Part shown: positions 29,456-37,490 of the stretch, piece after piece
Numbering within the stretch: the first letter of the stretch is position 1
Layout of the letters: the number at the start of each line of letters is the position of its first letter
Origin: Kazachstania africana CBS 2517
Taxonomy: Eukaryota; Ascomycota; Saccharomycetes; Saccharomycetales; Saccharomycetaceae
Direction: 5' to 3'
Length of the DNA stretch: 64,000 bases
Assembly: GCF_000304475.1 (NCBI RefSeq)
Contig: NC_018945.1
Location: 310,001 to 374,000, forward strand
Notes under the pieces: model-generated
What the model saw: only the letters and a program-made list of their open reading frames with translations
The model's database searches: none
What the model was told of the DNA's origin: nothing
Program-made: the position numbers and the translations under genes

Positions 29456-30130
29456 TGCGATGCGGGAAATATAAATAAAGATGCCAGAAACTTTGTTCGC
29501 TACAGTAATAACAATGCAGTAATAATATTACAATAATTGGAAATGCGATCCAAACTACTTGCTCTTGAACAGCGGTCTATTAGTCGTCGTGTTTTCCCTC
29601 TATTATTACCGTCAGCTAAACTTCACTATTTCACGTATATTATTGTTTTTTTTTCCTTGGAGTTCCTGTCCTTCCAAAAATTTGGCGTGAAAACACGACA
29701 AGCTGGGTAACATACCATCACAACGCACGACTAGAGACCCTCCAGCAATACTAAAAACAACGACTACAATTTAAATGCGCTTTTTATAACACCTGCAAAA
29801 GAGCAGTGGAGTAACGATTGCTGTGAGTTCTCTATTTTGTCTTACGCTGTGGTATCCTCCACGTGCCCAGGTTATCACGTGCTTCTTCACCATCGCCCTC
29901 CGTCGTTTTCTGAGCCTCGCGTCCCCATTTCTTTTTCACTGCTACGCCTCGATGAAGGCCTTCGAGGAAAAAAGGCGATCTTGGCAGAGAGGAAAAATTT
30001 GATGCCACTATGTATAAGGTGCTTCTCCCTGTCATCAGACACTTATATATATATATAAATATAAATACATCGTATTTCCTACCGTGCATACACCAGAGTA
30101 TACAGTTTCCTCCCCCGATAGAACACATAA
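29456..30130. other. Divergent intergenic SWI3-KRE9
   Basis: About 675 bases with two CACGTG sites (29860-29865 and 29876-29881) spaced 16 bases apart, and a TA repeat near 30040-30058. No further gene is seen. Confidence 0.6.
29860..29881. promoter_or_regulatory. Paired CACGTG boxes
   Basis: Two exact CACGTG hexamers (29860-29865 and 29876-29881), the binding core of Cbf1 and Pho4, about 250-270 bases upstream of KRE9. Which factor uses them cannot be read from the sequence. Confidence 0.5.
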
Positions 30131-30955
30131 ATGATCGTTTCGTTGTATTTGTGGTCCATACTGTGCGTCTTGTTCGCTGATTTCGTCAGTGCAGACGTTC
30201 AAGTCGTTAGTCCAACGAAAGGTACCACCTACGATTCTTCCAACAGTAAAATCTCATTCACTCTCTCGTGGATGGATGATAATGCATTCCCAACCATAGA
30301 CGACGTCACCCAATATACTTTTATGTTATGTGGTGGTAAGAACAGTGATATTAAATGTCCATATGAAATTGCAACAGGTGTAGCACCTTCTGCAATCACT
30401 ACATCTAGTGGGAAATATAGTTATGCCGTTTCATTCGCTTCTTCTGTCGTGGGTGACGGACAGTACTTCGTTCAAGTCACTGCAATCATTGGCACAGAAG
30501 GTCAAACTATTCATTACTCCCCAAGATTCAATTTAGAAGATATGACAGGTACCACTTCTTATACATACACCGATTCAACACAACCAGTCGGACAAACGCA
30601 AATCACAACAGGTACTGCAACAACAGATGCAGGTGACACGTCTGCTTCTTTCTCCATCCCCTACACTGAACAAACTGGTAAGACAAGATACGCACCAATG
30701 CAAATGCAACCAGATACAACAGTAACAAAGACAACTTGGTCTAGAAGATTCGCTACATCCGCAGTGACTTACTATTCCACATTCAATACCGTACTCGATT
30801 GTTACTCTACAGTCACACCAGGCTGGAACTATACCATGACTTCAGGAGCAAATTATGCGACTCCCGCACCATTCCCTTCAGCAAACGGCGGTTGGTATGA
30901 TCCAAAGAGTAAACTATCTCTATCCTTAAGAAAACTTAACGCTAAAAGAAAATAG
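30131..30955 (+). CDS. KRE9: Cell-wall beta-1,6-glucan assembly protein Kre9
   Basis: Secreted glycoprotein needed for beta-1,6-glucan; the S. cerevisiae paralogue is KNH1. The protein is 274 residues (S. cerevisiae 276). The signal peptide ends at about residue 21 (LFADFVSA). The N-terminal domain begins DVQVVSPTKGTTYDSSNSKI. A Ser/Thr-rich middle is suited to O-mannosylation. Conserved C-terminal parts are YSTFNTVLDCYSTVTPGWN and the basic end LSLRKLNAKRK. Position between SWI3 and RFA3 matches KRE9 rather than KNH1. Confidence 0.95.
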   Translation: MIVSLYLWSILCVLFADFVSADVQVVSPTKGTTYDSSNSKISFTLSWMDDNAFPTIDDVTQYTFMLCGGKNSDIKCPYEIATGVAPSAITTSSGKYSYAVSFASSVVGDGQYFVQVTAIIGTEGQTIHYSPRFNLEDMTGTTSYTYTDSTQPVGQTQITTGTATTDAGDTSASFSIPYTEQTGKTRYAPMQMQPDTTVTKTTWSRRFATSAVTYYSTFNTVLDCYSTVTPGWNYTMTSGANYATPAPFPSANGGWYDPKSKLSLSLRKLNAKRK

Positions 30956-30996
30956 ATTATATATTAATACGTACACATAAATTAGGAACTTTTTAT

Positions 30997-31350
30997 TCAA
31001 TAAATTTCAGGAAATTTCTTCGATAAATTTTGTAATTGAACTATACCATTTATACTAATATTCTCACCTTCTTGTAACTTACATGGCACAGCATCAAGAA
31101 CTAAGAACCCGGTCTCACCATCATCACTGGACCTACACACAAACTCATACCACGAATCAATCTCGAAGTTTATACTCGTACTGGAAACACGTACATTATC
31201 TAAAGTTATCATCTCATTTTCAACCGTTGGTGAATTTAAAATCAATATGCTATCGCTTGATTTCGATTTAATTTGTGCTATCAGTCTAAAAACTGGAACA
31301 TGTGTCTGACTGATCTCTCTTGGATCTAATCTTGGTGTCTCACTGGCCAT
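30997..31350 (-). CDS. RFA3: Replication protein A 14-kDa subunit Rfa3
   Basis: Smallest subunit of the heterotrimeric single-strand DNA binding protein RPA. The protein is 117 residues (S. cerevisiae 122) forming a single OB fold: TPRLDPREISQTHVPVFRLI at the start and ENISINGIVQLQNLSKKFPE at the end. Convergent with KRE9 with only 41 bases between stops. An MCB lies about 100 bases upstream of its start, as expected for this MBF-controlled gene family. Confidence 0.94.
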   Translation of the reverse strand: MASETPRLDPREISQTHVPVFRLIAQIKSKSSDSILILNSPTVENEMITLDNVRVSSTSINFEIDSWYEFVCRSSDDGETGFLVLDAVPCKLQEGENISINGIVQLQNLSKKFPEIY

Positions 31351-31772
31351 TAGTAATTCTTATTCTTGTTATACCGCTCTACTCCTTTTTCACTCTCACG
31401 TCAATTGGGTGTAGTATATATATATATATATATTGAATTTTTCTTTACGCGTTGGCTTTTTTTAAGGCCTTTTCATATTCAGAGCATGTGACATGCATAT
31501 ATAACACTTACGTGCCTTAATACTTTGCGTTACTCAAATAGTGAAACCCATGATTATAAAAGACGGTATACTGATATCTACGTTGGAAAGTTGAGTCTCT
31601 TGTAGCCCACTATTACTTACCATTCATATCTGCTTTTGGATTGCCGGGTAAATATGCGTTACCTCTAAAGTCTAATTTATCTTAATGTGAAAAAAAGTTT
31701 GATAAGATGGGATTAACTCATCGGAACTGCATGCAATAAGGTCTCTGAACAGTTGATAACTTATCGCAATTC
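31351..31772. promoter_or_regulatory. Divergent promoter RFA3-CPS1 (MCB, Reb1)
   Basis: Contains a (TA)n run (31415-31432), an MCB ACGCGT at 31447-31452 for RFA3, and a Reb1 site CCGGGTAA at 31644-31651, about 122 bases upstream of CPS1. Confidence 0.65.
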
Positions 31773-33506
31773 ATGCAGGTATTCGTCGATGAAAAGTTTC
31801 CTGAAGGGAGCCTAAAAGTTAGAAGAGGGTACAAGAAAGTATTCTTCTCAATTTTTGCTACAGTGTTACTAGGGGTACATCTCATCTTGTCACAGGTCCA
31901 TTTTTTCGAAAATGATATTACTATCCCATCATATAAACAACCACGGTGTGGTAAGACAGAAGCGATTTCTCCATCTTTTGACGTGTCCGTTCAAAAGATT
32001 CTAAATGATCCAGATTTCAAATTGAACTCGATTGAAAAATTGTCAAAGGCAATCCAAATTCCTACAGAAGTTCACGATGTTAATCCAATTCCATCAGAAA
32101 ATCCATCATACTACAACAATTTCTTCCGTTTCCATCAATATTTGGAATCTACTTTCCCCCTGGTACATAAACATTTGAAGAAAGAATTGGTTAATGGCGT
32201 CGGTTTGCTATATACATGGGAAGGTAAAAATGAAACTCAAAAACCAGTGATTTTGATGGCTCATCAGGATACTGTCCCAGTAAATAACGATACTTTATCA
32301 GAGTGGGAATATCCACCTTTCTCGGGACATTACGATTCAGAAACTGATCTCATTTGGGGTCGTGGGTCAAATGATTGTAAAAACTTATTGATTGCTGAAT
32401 TTGAAGCTATCGAACAGTTGCTTGAAGACGGCTTCCAAACTGAACGTACAGTTATATTGTCTCTAGGGTTTGACGAAGAATCCAGCGGATTATTGGGTGC
32501 TGGTACACTGGGCCCATTCCTTCACGAAAGGTACGGGGACGATGGGATTTTAATTATTGTAGATGAAGGTGACGGTATTATGGAAATTGACGATGGAATT
32601 TTCGTAGCTAGTCCAATCAATGCTGAAAAGGGTTACGTAGATGTTGAAGTAACAATAAGGGGCCACGGCGGACATTCTTCTGTTCCTCCAGATCATACCA
32701 ACATTGGTATTGCCGCAGAATTGATTACTCTATTGGAGAAAAATCCGTTTGAATATCGTTTTGATCTTGATAATCCATTATACAATTTATTGACCTGCAC
32801 AGCTGAACATTCTAAATCCATTTCTCAGGATTTAAAGGATGTTATCTTGGAAGCACCATATGATAAAGTTAAAAAGAATTTACTAACTGAATTTGTCTCT
32901 AAAAAACCTGATCTAAGAGATTTAATTAGAACCACTCAAGCCATTGATATTATTAATGGAGGTGTCAAGGCTAATGCACTTCCAGAAACCGTTAGTTTCT
33001 TGGTCAATCATAGGATCAATCTACATTCTTCTATAGATTATACTGTTGAAAGGGACCTAAACTATATCAAGCAAATAGCTAAAAAGTATGATTTCGGTAT
33101 ATTTTATGATGGTAAATTTTTAAAAAATGAAACCAAAAATGGATATTTTGATATAAAAATTTTAAAACCATTGGCACCAGCACCCGTTTCTCCTAATGAA
33201 GGTCCTGTTTGGGATATGCTAGCAGGGACAATTCAAGATCTATTCCAAAATAAGATTTTTGACAAGCAAGAAAATAATACCAATCAACTTTACGTTACAA
33301 CGGGTTTATTCTCTGGAAACACTGATACAAAACACTACTGGGCCTTATCGAAAAATATATACAGATTTATTGGTTCAATTGTAGGTGCAAGCACATTGAA
33401 AACAGTTCATTCTGTTAATGAACATATTGAAGTTGAAGGTCACCTTTCAGCTATTGCTTTCGTGTATGAATTTATTGTAAATGTAAGTGAGTATAAAGAG
33501 TCCTAG
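31773..33506 (+). CDS. CPS1: Vacuolar carboxypeptidase S
   Basis: Zinc metallopeptidase of family M20 that degrades peptides in the vacuole for nitrogen recycling; it is a classic ESCRT/MVB cargo. The protein is 577 residues (S. cerevisiae 576). A short basic cytosolic N-terminus precedes the signal anchor VFFSIFATVLLGVHLILSQV. Metal-binding motifs are MAHQDTVPV, WGRGSNDCKN and the catalytic FDEESSGLLG. The dimerisation region includes IRGHGGHSSVPPDHTNIG. Confidence 0.96.
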   Translation: MQVFVDEKFPEGSLKVRRGYKKVFFSIFATVLLGVHLILSQVHFFENDITIPSYKQPRCGKTEAISPSFDVSVQKILNDPDFKLNSIEKLSKAIQIPTEVHDVNPIPSENPSYYNNFFRFHQYLESTFPLVHKHLKKELVNGVGLLYTWEGKNETQKPVILMAHQDTVPVNNDTLSEWEYPPFSGHYDSETDLIWGRGSNDCKNLLIAEFEAIEQLLEDGFQTERTVILSLGFDEESSGLLGAGTLGPFLHERYGDDGILIIVDEGDGIMEIDDGIFVASPINAEKGYVDVEVTIRGHGGHSSVPPDHTNIGIAAELITLLEKNPFEYRFDLDNPLYNLLTCTAEHSKSISQDLKDVILEAPYDKVKKNLLTEFVSKKPDLRDLIRTTQAIDIINGGVKANALPETVSFLVNHRINLHSSIDYTVERDLNYIKQIAKKYDFGIFYDGKFLKNETKNGYFDIKILKPLAPAPVSPNEGPVWDMLAGTIQDLFQNKIFDKQENNTNQLYVTTGLFSGNTDTKHYWALSKNIYRFIGSIVGASTLKTVHSVNEHIEVEGHLSAIAFVYEFIVNVSEYKES

Positions 33507-33510
33507 GTAC

Positions 33511-34140
33511 TCATATTATATAATTTCTATTCTTATTCTTTTGACTACTTTTTGTGCAAAGTAAAACGACAAAAATTATTATTACAATGTCTATCGTCAA
33601 GCCAAGTATCGACCTCAAAGTCCATGTTCTGTAATATTTTCTCATTTTGTCATGCGAATTAATTACTTGATTAGCGGCTTCCTTCAAGAAGTTGAACCTT
33701 AGAGTCTTCAGTTTAGCAACATCATTATCATGCACTGTTCTGGAATCTACAGGGTCTGCTACTATTGTCAGTTCATCACTAGCATTGATACTGTTTATAT
33801 CTTCCATGCTCTCATCTTTTAACCTTACCAGGCTTCTCTTATTTTTAAGCTCGCTCTGAAATAAGGTTGGAAATTCTTCATCATTTAATTTTGGATGATA
33901 AACGTCATGACGGAGATACCATTGAATATAAAAGTACAAACCAAGGTTGATAATCCAGAATATTGGGATTATAACACCTATCCAGAAAAATTTGAAAAAA
34001 GCTTTTTTTAACTGCTCACTTCTCATGCAGGATTGACAATGACAATCAAATATTTGCGTTTCCTCATCAAATGGGGCAATCAAAAATTTGGAATTTGAAT
34101 AGTTAGACAAAGAGTCCATTTCAGAACTAGAGCGCTGCAT
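33511..34140 (-). CDS. ASG7: a-specific protein Asg7
   Basis: MATa-specific membrane protein that dampens pheromone signalling after mating, with Ste3, by relocalising Ste4. The protein is 209 residues, the length of S. cerevisiae Asg7. A CHCQSC cysteine cluster is near residue 33. Two membrane segments are visible: FFWIGVIIPIFWIINLGLYF, and LTIDIVIIIFVVLLC near the C-terminus after the conserved RTWTLRSILGL. The stop is 5 bases from the CPS1 stop. The promoter has an a-specific operator and a pheromone element, which strongly support the call. Confidence 0.92.
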   Translation of the reverse strand: MQRSSSEMDSLSNYSNSKFLIAPFDEETQIFDCHCQSCMRSEQLKKAFFKFFWIGVIIPIFWIINLGLYFYIQWYLRHDVYHPKLNDEEFPTLFQSELKNKRSLVRLKDESMEDINSINASDELTIVADPVDSRTVHDNDVAKLKTLRFNFLKEAANQVINSHDKMRKYYRTWTLRSILGLTIDIVIIIFVVLLCTKSSQKNKNRNYII

Positions 34141-34255
34141 TTATTTATTTTTTTGGCCTATTGTAGTAGTACGGTGTTACGATATATTACTGTAATATCT
34201 TGGTTACCTTTATATACATTTATTAGTCTCGAGATGAGGTTCATTTTTTGTCGCA

Positions 34256-34285
34256 ATGTAAATTTCCCAAAAGGGAAATTACATG
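34256..34285. promoter_or_regulatory. alpha2-Mcm1-alpha2 operator of ASG7
   Basis: A 30-base near-perfect palindrome: ATGTAAATT, then the Mcm1 core TTTCCCAAAAGGGAAA, then AATTACATG. The outer half-sites fit the alpha2 homeodomain and the centre fits the Mcm1 P-box. It is 116-145 bases upstream of the ASG7 ATG. This is the layout of S. cerevisiae a-specific-gene operators: repressed in alpha and diploid cells, activated by Mcm1 in a cells. Confidence 0.9.
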
Positions 34286-34333
34286 TTTTAGGAAATATGC
34301 ATGGTTAAAGTTAATGAATATCTTGGTACTTTC

Positions 34334-34340
34334 TGAAACA
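34334..34340. promoter_or_regulatory. Pheromone response element upstream of ASG7
   Basis: TGAAACA, the Ste12 site, about 195 bases upstream of ASG7, beyond the a-specific operator. Confidence 0.5.
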
Positions 34341-34482
34341 AAATACCAGTTCATGCTGAATTTTTTGCTATATTTGAATTTATATATGAGAATGGTCTGC
34401 CTATTTTCAAGTTTGTTTTAAATAATATCACATTAATAGTACAAAAGTTATGTTGAATGTTAATAATTTGATGGTGGTTTTA

Positions 34483-36618
34483 CTATTGTCCGACAGCACT
34501 TGCAGTTGAACCATTCAAATGATGCGATGATGAGGCTGATGACTTGCGGTGCTCTTGTTTTTTCTGCTTGTATTTGGCAATGAATTTATCCATGTATGAT
34601 TTGACAAAGCTTTTCACTTTTGCATGTTTATCTTTGTTCAATTTCTCAGGTGGCATATTTTTGGGATCTTTTTTCAATTCCTTTGAGGTTAATATCTTGA
34701 CAATATCTCTAGAACATTCTTTCATGTGATCATGAGTCAAGTGCACATCAGACTCATATTTTCTCACTAAATTTGGCACAAATGATGCAAAAAATTTGTT
34801 CCAGTGGTGTTCATAACGATGAGTATGACGTTTTGGAGTTGGTTCTTTTTTTATGTTCTTTTTGGTAGCATCATTATTCTTCTCTTCCTCTAAATCTTTT
34901 TTCTTATTAGCGTCAGCAATAATTTGGTCAAGAACATTTCTCTTTTCAGTTTCCATCTTCATTTTTAGTTTCATTTGTTCTAGTTCTTCTTTCTTTGCCC
35001 TCTCTATGGCATTTTGCTCCTCTAAGAAATATTCTTTTCTCTTTTTTCTTTCTCTTTCTTCATCAATCCTTCTCAATCTCTTGTTGCGCTTACTTTCCAT
35101 TCGACTATTAAAATCGTTTGACCTATATCCAGAATTATCTGGCGGTTCGCTTAATTTCCGCTTTTGTTGAGCATTATAATACATAGGACGGCCATTTTCT
35201 TGAATGATTTCCCATCCAGGTGGAAGTCTGACTCTTCTGAAATCCATAATTTTGTTGATAGTTGAGGAGGAAGCGGAAGACAATTCACTTATTTCCCTTT
35301 TTGATATTCTAGTGTATGTTTCGTAAGCATCCCATTTCTCTAATAATTTACTACATGAGCCTTTCAATGATGGATATTTTTCTGAAATCATAGTTATACT
35401 TGTATCAATCTGTGACGCTACTATACCGTTTTTGGTTGTCTTGGGTAGATTATCCAAAAAATTTACGATAGCCTCTTCGATTTTGATATCATCCGCAAAT
35501 AGTTTTAGTAATTTGGTGAAACATTTATAGCCATGTAATTTTATAACTTGATAATAGAGACTTTCATCTGAAATCAAATACAATCTCTTGAAGAGCTTTG
35601 ATGCAATCAACGTATTTTCATTCTGTAGTAATACACTCATCACTCTAGTAACATCCTCTATTGTTTCACAAGGTAGATCTTCTAATGATTCAACGAATTC
35701 CACATTGATATTTTCGCTACCTTCTTTACTCTTCACGATCTTTTCACCTTTTGCTTTCTTTTCCTTGATCCATTTCCTCTCCATAGATACTTTTACACCC
35801 AGGGCATCAGCATAACTTTGCGGTAACAATGATGCAGAGTCTGTTTGAGTCTTACCGCCAAGAAATCCAATACAATTTGGCTCTCCACAGTAACATTTTT
35901 GGGCATTAGCACCATATCTGTCAACGTTATAATCAAAGGTAATCTCTTCTCCCTTTTGAATCTTCCTCTTAGAAAATATACCCATTTTCAATTTACCATT
36001 TACAACCCACTTATTAACATATGCATTGGGGTTACAAGAATGATTACAAAATCTTCCTAGAGCACCTTTTCTAGTGGCGTCAATAAACTGACCATTTTGT
36101 AACATCATAAAATAAAAATGTTTGAAATGCATTTCATCGTATTTTATTAATCTGTCTCTAAAACTTTCTTCATCTATAACTTCACCGATATACTCATAGA
36201 TGAATTCATTAGCTTCAAGATCTGTGTTACATCTAACACCATAGCCTTTCATTTCAGTTTGAAAAACAGATATATCAGCATATTGTTTTTTTTGAAACCT
36301 CTGATTCTGACAATTCTCACCGCATGAAGACTCACACAATTCGTTAATACATTCTATCAAAGTTAATCTATTAATACAATCAGAATTTTCGTCACAGGAC
36401 ATGTTATGTCTATTACCGTCCTCATCGACAATTATATTCTCAAAACAGTCGCAATCCATGAACTCATTAGGTGAATTCCCCAAAGATTTATTCTGGTAGG
36501 TACATGTATCCAAGGCAGTAAATGTGCTTAAAGCTTCCACAGTCTTGTCTTCTTCGTCGAGAAAAAGGCGGACCTCCGCTTGGATCACGGTAGAAGGGGA
36601 ATTAGAACTCGATGACAT
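34483..36618 (-). CDS. SET2: Histone H3 K36 methyltransferase Set2
   Basis: Nuclear methyltransferase that travels with elongating RNA polymerase II. The protein is 711 residues (S. cerevisiae 733). Domains in order are: cysteine-rich AWS (about 55-112: CDCFENI, CDENSDCINR, CESSCGENCQNQ); SET (about 113-235: GYGVRCNTDLEANEFIYEYI, RFCNHSCNPNA near 190, EEITFDYNVDRYG); post-SET CYCGEPNCIG; WW-like LPPGWEIIQENGRPMYYNAQ; a coiled coil; and a C-terminal SRI domain for the phosphorylated polymerase tail. Confidence 0.97.
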   Translation of the reverse strand: MSSSSNSPSTVIQAEVRLFLDEEDKTVEALSTFTALDTCTYQNKSLGNSPNEFMDCDCFENIIVDEDGNRHNMSCDENSDCINRLTLIECINELCESSCGENCQNQRFQKKQYADISVFQTEMKGYGVRCNTDLEANEFIYEYIGEVIDEESFRDRLIKYDEMHFKHFYFMMLQNGQFIDATRKGALGRFCNHSCNPNAYVNKWVVNGKLKMGIFSKRKIQKGEEITFDYNVDRYGANAQKCYCGEPNCIGFLGGKTQTDSASLLPQSYADALGVKVSMERKWIKEKKAKGEKIVKSKEGSENINVEFVESLEDLPCETIEDVTRVMSVLLQNENTLIASKLFKRLYLISDESLYYQVIKLHGYKCFTKLLKLFADDIKIEEAIVNFLDNLPKTTKNGIVASQIDTSITMISEKYPSLKGSCSKLLEKWDAYETYTRISKREISELSSASSSTINKIMDFRRVRLPPGWEIIQENGRPMYYNAQQKRKLSEPPDNSGYRSNDFNSRMESKRNKRLRRIDEERERKKRKEYFLEEQNAIERAKKEELEQMKLKMKMETEKRNVLDQIIADANKKKDLEEEKNNDATKKNIKKEPTPKRHTHRYEHHWNKFFASFVPNLVRKYESDVHLTHDHMKECSRDIVKILTSKELKKDPKNMPPEKLNKDKHAKVKSFVKSYMDKFIAKYKQKKQEHRKSSASSSHHLNGSTASAVGQ

Positions 36619-37137
36619 AATGTCTTTCGTTATAGAGAATCCTAAACTACTTGTAACGTTGCGAAGAAACCAGCCAAAATGCAGCCAAACTGTCCTTTCC
36701 TTCTATCAATCCTAGAGTAAATACCTCTTCCATTTCTCGTGTTTACTATTTTTCAATGGTAGAAAAAAATCATCACGAAAAAAAAAAACAGAAACTGCGA
36801 GAAGTTCTTGAATGTGCGTATAGTGTGGGGTGTGGGTTAAGTATACTCATAGTGAGAATTCGGTCATATTACAGTAACATATGATATTATTGCAGCATCA
36901 TATATATCATAAAATACTTGTTACTCTCAGTGCGACATATATCTAGAGATTGTCATTTTTCTACCAATAAGATTGGAGAATGGTCATTTCGGACTTGCCC
37001 ATCTTTTGTCTTTTTTACGGAGAATCTGTGGGAAACAAGTATCATATATAAAGAGATAGAGATGATTCATTAATGAGGCTATAAGATGTTCTCATATGAT
37101 AGTCACACGGTTTATATATAACATATTATAGTAGTCG
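36619..37137. promoter_or_regulatory. Divergent promoter SET2-QCR8, paired CCAAT boxes
   Basis: 519 bases. CCAAT at 36964-36968 and ATTGG at 36972-36976 form a head-to-head pair about 165 bases upstream of QCR8. This suits Hap2/3/4/5 control of a respiratory gene. In S. cerevisiae ERG20 lies between SET2 and QCR8; it is absent here. Confidence 0.6.
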
Positions 37138-37422
37138 ATGGGTGGTCCAGAAGCGAGAACATATATGGGCTGGTGGGGCCATATGGGGTCCCCCAAGCAG
37201 AAAGGTATAACGTCATATGCCGTTTCTCCTTATGCACAAAAGCCTCTAGCTAATAATTTACATAATGCCTTCTTCAACAGTTTTAGAAGATTCAAAGCAC
37301 AAGTTTTGTTTGTGTTAGTACCTGCGGGTCTTTACTGGTACTGGCTGAAGAATTCAAGAGAATATAACGCTTATCTATATACTAAAGCAGGAAAGGAAGA
37401 GTTAGATAGGGTTAATGCATAA
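37138..37422 (+). CDS. QCR8: Cytochrome bc1 complex subunit 8
   Basis: Small inner-membrane subunit of respiratory complex III. The protein is 94 residues, the same length as in S. cerevisiae. Conserved elements are ARTYMGWWGHMGSPKQKGIT, SPYAQKPLANNLHNAFFNSF, and the single membrane helix VLFVLVPAGLYWYWLKNSRE. No cleavable presequence is expected. Confidence 0.97.
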   Translation: MGGPEARTYMGWWGHMGSPKQKGITSYAVSPYAQKPLANNLHNAFFNSFRRFKAQVLFVLVPAGLYWYWLKNSREYNAYLYTKAGKEELDRVNA

Positions 37423-37490
37423 TGGGGGTCGTTGGTCTACATATTTCATTTACAATGTATACATAAAGTGTAATTTGAGAAATAAAAATA

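Larger units (their letters stand above)
34141..34482. other. SET2-ASG7 intergenic
   Basis: 342 bases between two minus-strand genes. It contains the a-specific operator and a pheromone response element (both listed), with TA-rich flanks. Confidence 0.7.

Noticed and set aside
28443..29474. Plus-strand Ser/Cys/His-rich frames opposite SWI3
   Set aside because: Shadows of the acidic N-terminal coding region of SWI3.
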